From Isoetes taiwanensis (Eukaryota; Streptophyta; Lycopodiopsida; Isoetales; Isoetaceae), in contig JAJEKV010000033.1 of the NCBI GenBank assembly GCA_021234155.1, positions 9,643,641 through 9,707,640 of the forward strand: a DNA stretch of 64,000 bases, read 5' to 3'. The notes under the pieces are model-generated. The model made no database searches, was not told the DNA's origin, and saw only the letters and a program-made list of their open reading frames with translations. The translations under genes and the position numbers were made by a program. This document shows, one piece after another, positions 57,000 through 64,000 of this stretch. The first letter of the stretch is position 1. Every line of letters begins with the position of its first letter.

Positions 57000-58900
57000 A
57001 ACCCTATTTCTCAAAGGAGGAAAAACACTTTATGTTACTAAAATGGCGGAGAATTAGCAACTGCCCAGGTTCTGTCACAATGGCTTTGTCTGCCCAGGCA
57101 AAATATCAACTGTGCACCTTGCCCAAACGCTGGTATGGTGAATCCGGCATTATTCCTATAGGTACCATGAAAATCTGGACATTTTGCGCAGTCTTCTCTT
57201 CACTGCTTTTGTTTCCCACCACTCTCAAAGGCAATATTTCAAATGCATTGATAAGCGGCAACCAGTGACCCGCAGGGGGGAGAGGGAACGCCGCATGCGG
57301 TGTAACATGCATCGTTCCTAGCACAGAACCCAACACCTTGCCATTTTAAATAAGAAGATATGCAATGTGCATTCCACTCATTGTGAAGAATCAGAATGCA
57401 TCTTATATTTGTTGTTGGGCAGCCGAGTTGGCAACCTTCCCCAAGCTGAACAAGGCTCGGACTTTGCGTGGCTGCTTCACAATGGGGACAGGCGAGATCC
57501 CAGGAGACAGACCCCAAAAGAAGTCTCGAAGTAGCCTTTCTAGGCAGCGCTCCTCCAGGTGGCCCTAAAAGGTCTTGAAGTAGCCCCAGGTAGCGCTCCT
57601 CCAGGTGGCCATATGCTAATGCCCATCCTCCAGTTTCTTGAAGGGTTTACATTTTGAAGCTAGAGTTTTCATTGCTTGATGCGAGGACATGGCCAGGAAG
57701 TCACAATTGGCAGTGCGGAGCAAGAGAACTGACAGAATCAATTTTGGATCTATCCTCCTCCCGATCTGTCATTTAGAATTTAATAGCAGTTTTTGCAACA
57801 GCAATAATGTTTGTGACAATTCGGGATGGCCGATAGATCCGAACTTTATTTTTTTAGTAGCCATGTCTCCGCATACTTGCTAACCTCACAACAAACTATG
57901 ATGGAATTCCAAGATGCCATTATGCTTTATGTTGGTGGAGTTATTAGAGAGCTGTGAATAAATATATGTTTTTGAGATCTTAGTTTTTTTTTTTTTTAGT
58001 TGGATCTTAGTTTTTTTGCTGGATGAACAATTTTTAACCTTTTGTAGAGTTATGAATGGATCTAGAGATCTGAACAAGATAGATTACGCCTGTTGGACAG
58101 TTTTGCAAGTATTTCCTTGGCCATCCTGCATAATAGAAAGATTATCCAATGGTCATATGCTGCCAACACGAATGGTAGATTTGGTAGCCTTACTTTTGCA
58201 TTTATAAGTGGATGTGATGTTCTCGATGTTAAAATGCAAAAATTCAATTGTGGGCAAAACGATTGGCCATTCTTTCTGACAAATGCTTTCAGCTGATTAG
58301 ATTTTTGCAATAAGCATGGGGTCTCAACAGGGTATATCAACTTTCAAAGGTCAAGCACTTGCGGATGAAAACCTAAACTTTTAATATAGAGGGGCAATTT
58401 TGGTGCTGCCAGCATGGGAGAAGAAGGAACTGCGGTGGACATTTGGATTGTGAATGCTCCCTTCACTTATGTTAGACACTCATATTGGAGATGTAAATTT
58501 TCTCTTTTCCTACAGGATGTAGCAAGGACCCTCCTGCTTCTAAGTCAACAGGTGCTGATACACTAGAATACTTTGCAATTTCCATCGCTCCAACTTTGCT
58601 GCTAAAAGATGTTGCCCTCATTCACATTGGCTGCATAATATAGAAAGACGATACAATGGCCATTTCAAAACTTGGGTTAGCCACCCTATCACATGGAAGG
58701 CAATAAGAAAAAATGACATCATTATTCTTGCCATTAACATGGGCAAAACATAACATCCCATTGTATTTGGCATTCACGTTGGCTTGCAATTTTGCTACTT
58801 GGGGACAGTTGTTTGTCACATGTACCAATGTCCTCTTTTCCAGAAGCAATACTGTTATTTTTCAAGACAAAAAGAGTTTAAATAAGCAACTTAGCTCGGG
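57000..58900. pseudogene. Possible captured gene fragments, not identified
   Basis: Several open blocks look like diverged protein on either strand. Examples are HVTNNCPQVAKLQANVNAKY and PHVNGKNN-like sequence at 58849-58622 minus, and FVRKNGQSFCPQLNFCILTS at 58340-58062 minus. None carries a motif I can name and no frame is long. The 57636-57880 direct repeat lies inside. Confidence 0.25.
57636..57880. repeat. ~240-bp direct repeat, copy B
   Basis: Counterpart of 54873-55110. Both lie in CACTA 2, about 2.7 kb apart. Confidence 0.85.
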
Positions 58901-59599
58901 CTCGGCTGAACAATTATGAGATGTGGAAGAAAACAAGGAGCCTCTGCTTGGCCTGGCACAACAACATGATAATAGAAACTGGACTAGTAAGGATTCATGC
59001 TTTGATGTATATAAGTGGTCCTGCAAGTGAAGGGATTGACATAGACATAGACATAGAGTGAGAGTGCTTACATATAATAGAAGCCAATGAGAAGGACATG
59101 CCTGCCTGTTATAGCAATGTTTTACACCACCTTCCCTTTACAGAGTAGCTTATTTATTGATAGGTTAACGTGATACTTTAATGTGATCTATCTATCTAAT
59201 ACAACACATTAATCTCAATGAATCTCCTCCCCACAACATCATTTCCTACTAGAAACCCTTTATTTTGTTAGCAACATTGTATATAACATCCTAAAATGTC
59301 AAACTTTTATGCTTTTGTTTCTCTTCGATATAGAACGTGGTCATGGGGATATCCGCCCCAATGTTATATATTCAAGCATTAGTTAAAACCAAAACACACG
59401 GCATTTTTTATGGACACGCATGATGCTCGCCATTGTCTTGCAAATATAAATTGCTTCAAAAAAATTTGTTGAGGTCCTTGACAACTACACATCAATAAAT
59501 TAATAAAAATGAAAAATTGCTAAGGACTCAAACAAAAGAAATACGGAAAGAATGACGTTGAGGAGTCTTGGAAAGAATGACTCCAAGAAATTCGATTTC

Positions 59600-59739
59600 T
59601 TTTTTTTTTTGTTGAAGGCATGGTTGGTGGGACTTGCACCCACCCACGTCTCCCACCCGATGGTAGCCAGTGGGTTTTGAACCCTGGTGGGGATTACCCC
59701 AATCCAAGGCTTTACCACTAGACCACCACCGCGATGGGC
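59600..59739 (-). mobile_element. tRNA-derived SINE
   Basis: The minus strand has a tRNA-like head with A box TGGTCTAGTGG (59715-59725) and B box GGTTCAAAACC (59673-59683). A short unrelated body and an A-rich tail (59600-59610) follow. Target duplications AAGAAATTCGATTTC (59585-59599) and AAGAAATTTGATTTC (59740-59754) differ at one base. At about 140 bp it is typical of plant SINEs, transcribed by pol III and moved by LINE machinery. Confidence 0.92.
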
Positions 59740-60954
59740 AAGAAATTTGATTTCATTTGTGAAGTATTGGCAAAGTATAATATTATACTGTCCCATGTCA
59801 TTTACAAGTTTCCAGCTGACGCCAGCAATGCAGGGCACCCTTATTAGTATATTTATAAGGGGTTTCTATCTATTCACAAGAGGTTTTTATTTAGGATAAA
59901 TTCGGAATAGGTAATTCCTGCCGATAGAAAATTTCGGGGCGAAAGCCCTGGTGAGCGGCAGCCGCGAGCGTAGGCATTTGCCCTTGTCAGCAGAAATTTT
60001 TGGACGAAATAAACGCTGGCTTGATATTTTCGGCATTCCAAATTTTTTTGCCGGCGACATTCCGGCAACAAAAAACCAACAAGGCATCGACAAAAGTTTC
60101 ATGTTTTAAAAACAAAGCCAAAAATGGAAACATCTAGGCTAGGCGGCGTTTATTTCGAATTCGAAAAGGGCTTATTAATGAGTTTTTTTTATTGAAATTT
60201 GAATAATTCTAATATTATGTCTAACTTATCATGGTCGTTGGAGTTGGATGAGAGAGAAGGTTTGCTGTAGATGTTTATAAGATTTTGGCCAAAGGTTGGG
60301 TTGAGTGATTTTTTTTTTTTTTTTGCTTTCTTGATGTTTTTTGTTTTTGTTAGGTCTAGATTCGAAGGTTTATTTTTAGAGAGTCACATGGGCTTCTTTA
60401 CTTGGCAGAACCTCTTTCCTGCACAGCGATGGCGACAGAAACTATGTTTCTTGCAGAGCAACGATGAAAGAAGAGGGCAACGGTTTTACGCTTAGATGAT
60501 TTTGATTAGGTTGCAAGAAGCTCTCTTGCCAACAACAATCTTGCCGTCTTTCCAGTGCTTCTTTCTTTGCCATGCTACTTTTTTTATTCTTTGTCCCCTT
60601 TCTTGGAAGATAACGGCAAGCTCATCAAATCACTAGATTCGAAGAAGAATCCGATTTTGCCTCTTCCGGAAATGCTGCCCTGCTATAAGTTCTGGACTAC
60701 AAATGTCCTGCTTTTTTTTGCATTACCCGAGATGGTATCGTTGCTGGCCTTTTGTGGGATCCATGCTTCAAAGGATCTGTGACCTGTGCTTCAAAGGAGC
60801 GCAGATGCTCTCTCTGCTGTCAGATGCTTACTGTCTGCAAAAAGAATCGATCATCATTCATCTTCCATTTTTGTTGATTCTTGGAGATTTGTGTGCATCC
60901 AGTTCTGTTGTTGCTTCTGAATCTCGCTTTTGTTCTACCTCTGAATCTGGCTTT

Positions 60955-61045
60955 TGGGTTGCGGCCATTGCATGTGTTGTAGCTGCCACTGCACTGCATA
61001 TCATTTAGCTGCATTAGCTGCCACTGCACTGCATATCATTTAGCT
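60955..61045. repeat. Short tandem duplication
   Basis: AGCTGCCACTGCACTGCATATCATTT-type unit repeated twice in direct succession. Confidence 0.85.
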
Positions 61046-61196
61046 GTATGTGCTTCATTTGCCGGAGCTTATCACGTTCAGGCTCTGGCTTCATCGAACC
61101 AGTGACTTGTGCATGTATTTGCACATTGTGGTGTATTTATTGTTTGTATATGACAATTCAATGGTTTAACAATGGTTATAACTTTTAAAAAATACA

Positions 61197-61272
61197 AAAG
61201 GTTGCAGTTAGCGATAAGGTTGCACTTAGCGATGAAAGGTTGCAGTTAGCGATAAGGTTGCACTTAGCGATG
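61197..61272. repeat. Short tandem repeats GGTTGCAGTTAGCGATAA
   Basis: Alternating AGGTTGCAGTTAGCGATA and AGGTTGCACTTAGCGATG units, twice each. Confidence 0.9.
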
Positions 61273-61397
61273 AGAGATAAACCAATGGCTTAGATCTTGA
61301 TCCCGTCTTTGTATCTGATTGGTTGCATTTTTGGGGGCGAGCGGTGGGCTTTTTTTGGCGGGCTCGAATCCTCTTCTTCGTTTCTAAATTTTGATTC

Positions 61398-61510
61398 TTC
61401 GCTTTTCTCCTACCTCCTTCTCTGCTTCTCTTCAAATCCGGCATCAGGCCATGCCTATTCGCTTTTCTCCTGCCTCCTTCTCTGCTTCTCTTCAAATCCG
61501 GCATCAGGTT
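61398..61510. repeat. ~59-bp tandem duplication
   Basis: The segment containing TCGCTTTTCTCCTGCCTCC and AAATCCGGCATCAGG occurs twice in tandem. Confidence 0.9.
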
Positions 61511-61559
61511 ATACCTATTTACTTGTTGTGCCAGATCTGGCATTGAAACAGGTCTGAAG

Positions 61560-61880
61560 CATGCACAAAACAGGGCGCCATAAAGCGGGAAAGCTTTTGA
61601 AGATCTTGCTGTTGAAGCCTCACAGTCATCGAACAGAGTAAATACTTCAATTTCTTGTTCGGAACTATCAATTCCGACTACAAAATAGAGCTCGACAGAT
61701 TCTGTCAGACCTGTAAGCATTTATTCCTTTATTCTGCTTCCCCTTTTTTCATTTTTCATTTTCAAATGCTAATCTGGTTGTTGATGCATTGCAGGTGCTG
61801 AATCAGGGATTAAGAAGAGGCATTTTGCTTTGAACGAGGAGATTTTGAAGGCAAATCCATCAATCTGCACTGCATGAGAG
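61560..61880 (+). pseudogene. Exon/intron-like gene fragment in CACTA 2
   Basis: CTGTAAGCATTTATTCC resembles a 5' splice site, and TTGTTGATGCATTGCAG (ending about 61794) a 3' splice site. The following segment is open for 27 codons to TGA (VLNQGLRRGILL or neighbouring frames). It suggests a captured gene piece. Product unknown. Confidence 0.3.
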
Positions 61881-62880
61881 AGATTGTTGGATGTAAGGCA
61901 AGATTATGCATTTATAGAAGTTCTCAAGCTTGCAAAAGAGGCCGCCTATCACGCTCAGGGCCTCCTTCTCTGGTTTTCTTTAAAGATCAAACTTTGATCT
62001 ATGAGCTTTTTTTCAAACATACCCATTTGTTCTCTGAGTTTTGGCCTCCGAGTTTTCTCCCGGATCTGCCTTTTCTTGCCTATTCATCCCTGGCCTCTTC
62101 CACCATACCTAAACCATATGTGATGCCACAAAAAACTCTGTTTTGCGTTGTTTTTATATGCCCTTTATGGTGGAACAGAGTTTCGAGTTTGCGCTTGGAT
62201 CTGTGGAAAATGATCGCAGTTGTCTGCGCTTGCCCAATATGTTTTGTAATCATGCTACACAATAATGCATGGGAATTGGCTGTTTACAGCAGAAAACTCA
62301 TCAAAATCGGTTAAGGAGGTCGGCATTGGGTGCATGCAGTCGGAATACAATGCTGAATGCTGAGTGTGAAGCTTTTGTTGCTTCAGTAGCTGGAATTTAG
62401 TGCTTTTGCTTAAGCACAGACACAAATATTATCGGAATAGAGTCCTGCAGTATACCCATTTGTCCAAGCCCGATCTGAAAGGTTTTTTTTGTTCCGAATG
62501 TGCGAAAATTTGGAACCTCTGTATTGGGGCAAATGTTTTGGTTGTGGATTCAGCTTGGCTTGGACAGGCTTGGGTCCAATTTGTAATGGAGAGCTTGAGC
62601 TAAAACACATCATTTTTTCCTTTTTGGATGGATAACCGTAGAAAAACAGTAAGAATAGCTGCCACTTTTATTTTTGTAACAATTGAATTTGTGGATTTTA
62701 TGGGTCCGTTATATATTGTTTTGGAGCCCTCAAAGGGCCAATATATCATAATAAAGACAAAATATGTCTGACCAACTTTTTGATTCTTTTCTTTCATGGT
62801 TTAAACATTTATAAAATGTTGTGAATATTGATGCATTTGGCACAAATATTTCCTTTGGATTAACCTTTGAAAAGGTAAAA

Positions 62881-63600
62881 AAAAAACTTGATTTCTAAGT
62901 ATTTATATTTTCAACATCATGTTTTTCTTAGTGTCATTTATTGGTTTAGAAAAACAACACCTGAAAACATCTATTTTTATAAAACTACATGTGATTTCTA
63001 TGTAAAACTATATATCAAAATTTGTTCTCATCAGGAAAACAATACTAAAAACAATTGTTTTGAGAAACCACATTTATCTTCAACACTTGGAAACAACATA
63101 GTTAAGAGCAAAAATTAGAAAACTACGTGTAGTTGCTAGCAAAATCAGACAAAATTCTCTACGTGGTTTTTTAGTGTTGTTTTTTTGCGATACAACAGTT
63201 AAAAATAACACGTGGACATTTTAAGTTTATTAAAAACCACATATCTACTTTTTAGGAAAAAAACACTTGAAAACTACACTTGAAAACTACAGCTAACTTT
63301 AAAAACAACATGTGTGGACATTTTAAGTTTATTAAAAACCACATATCTACTTTTTAGGAAAAAAACACTTGAAAACTACAGCTAACTTTAAAAACAACAT
63401 GTAGAAACACATGTTAATTTCTACGCGTAGATAATTTTAACAAAATTCTATGCGTAGACTTTTCACAAAAAACTACACGTATAAAAGTTTGACTAAAAAC
63501 TACACGTTGTTTCTAGCAAATCCGGACAAAAAATAACACGTAGTTTTTTGGTGTTGTTTTTTAGCAAAACAGACACTAAAAAACAATATGTGGACCCAGT
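62881..63600. repeat. Right subterminal repeats of CACTA 2
   Basis: Repeats of AAAACTACA, ACAACATGTG, AAAACCACATATCTACTTTT and CACGTGTAG-like motifs. They correspond in inverse orientation to the GTGTAGTTTT repeats at the left end. One ~70-bp block is duplicated (63214 and 63314). Confidence 0.85.
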
Positions 63601-63615
63601 TTTGGGGTGGTAGTG

Positions 63616-64000
63616 CTTCGATGGGCTCCTACGTCGCGGAAGCATGAATACAAGGGTTAGCTCACAGCATAAATCATTTATATAAATAACCACCACGAAG
63701 GGTGGCGCATCATCCAAATACCAACGGCAAAGAATATGCATCTAAACCTAAGAAAACACCCCAAACCCCCGTGTTCTACCCCGCCTGACTCTTGTGAGGA
63801 TGGACCGACGGCTTCGATCTCAAGAGGTCACAGACAGAGGTATAACTTTGGCGTTCGGCATAGAACATCGGCTAGGGTTGTCCACTCCATCCGCCCCTCC
63901 ATTGCACACTTTGCGGATGGGTCGATCCACGCTTATGGCTTCGCTTATAGCCAGGAGACGCAAACTCAAGGTATCACCCTTTTTGAGTCTACTCGGGGTT
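63616..64000 (-). mobile_element. Second copy of the histone-element LTR, right part (runs off window)
   Basis: It matches 19454-19840 (CGGAAGC, AACCACCAC, ACACCCCAAACCCC and following), continuing exactly where 53850 stops. It proceeds past the window edge. Confidence 0.93.

Larger units (their letters stand above)
53851..63615. mobile_element. CACTA superfamily transposon 2, 9765 bp
   Basis: Left end CACAACCACCCCAATTCTGG; right end, inverted, CACTACCACCCCAAAACTGG. The terminal inverted repeats are ~28 bp (continuing GTCCACA) with three mismatches. Target duplication CTT at 53848-53850 and 63616-63618. It splits an LTR whose two halves match the LTR at 19313-20900 continuously. Subterminal GTGTAGTTTTTAAGTGG-type repeats occur at the left and their inverses at the right. 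No intact transposase. Confidence 0.88.

Noticed and set aside
59611-59739. A functional tRNA gene
   Set aside because: A and B boxes are present, but there is no acceptor-stem pairing, and the poly(A) tail with target duplications makes it a SINE.

Overview
This looks like a nuclear window from a land plant with a large, repeat-rich genome. The evidence is a host gene with GT-AG introns, Ty3/gypsy elements primed by initiator tRNA-Met, two CACTA-type transposons, LINE fragments, a tRNA-derived SINE and telomere-like TTTAGGG stretches. The exact lineage cannot be read from the sequence; a fern, lycophyte or gymnosperm is my guess. There are no operons, CRISPR arrays or bacterial features. Layout: (1) 1-5545 and 16742-20900, minus strand: one Ty3/gypsy element. 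Its 5' LTR (19313-20900), tRNA-Met primer site (19298-19309), leader, accessory ORFs and gag-PR-RT-RNaseH run leftward off the window edge. (2) 5546-16676: an array of a 3711-bp unit (two full copies and one partial) lies inside this element, between two copies of a ~485-bp piece of it. (3) 21313-22875: LINE remnants. (4) 23634-25187, minus: a four-exon 12-oxophytodienoate reductase gene ending in the peroxisomal signal SRL, the only clear intact host gene. (5) 28911-39366: a decayed intron-bearing reverse transcriptase element flanked by ~2.7-3.3 kb direct repeats, Penelope-like in organisation. (6) 42360-53384: a plus-strand gypsy-type element without coding capacity, split by an 8.9-kb CACTA transposon (43381-52274, TSD ATA). 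(7) 53365-64000: a LINE RT fragment, then a second copy of the LTR from (1), itself split by a 9.8-kb CACTA transposon (53851-63615, TSD CTT) that carries a SINE and a tiny retro-insertion. The most notable result is the accessory cassette of the first gypsy element. Between the primer site and gag it encodes an unmistakable histone H3 fused to a ~296-residue N-terminal protein. The H3 core is near-canonical but broken by one TAG and a one-base frameshift. Three further ORFs follow in the same orientation, and I read them as highly divergent H4-, H2A- and H2B-like histone folds. The H2A reading is the best supported of the three and the H2B reading the weakest. A polyadenylation signal follows the last of them, before gag. 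A retrotransposon carrying a full core-histone set would be unusual, and I know of no described example. The H3 call rests on direct sequence recognition; the other three need profile or structure searches. Most other content is nested transposable elements, gene fragments and simple repeats.
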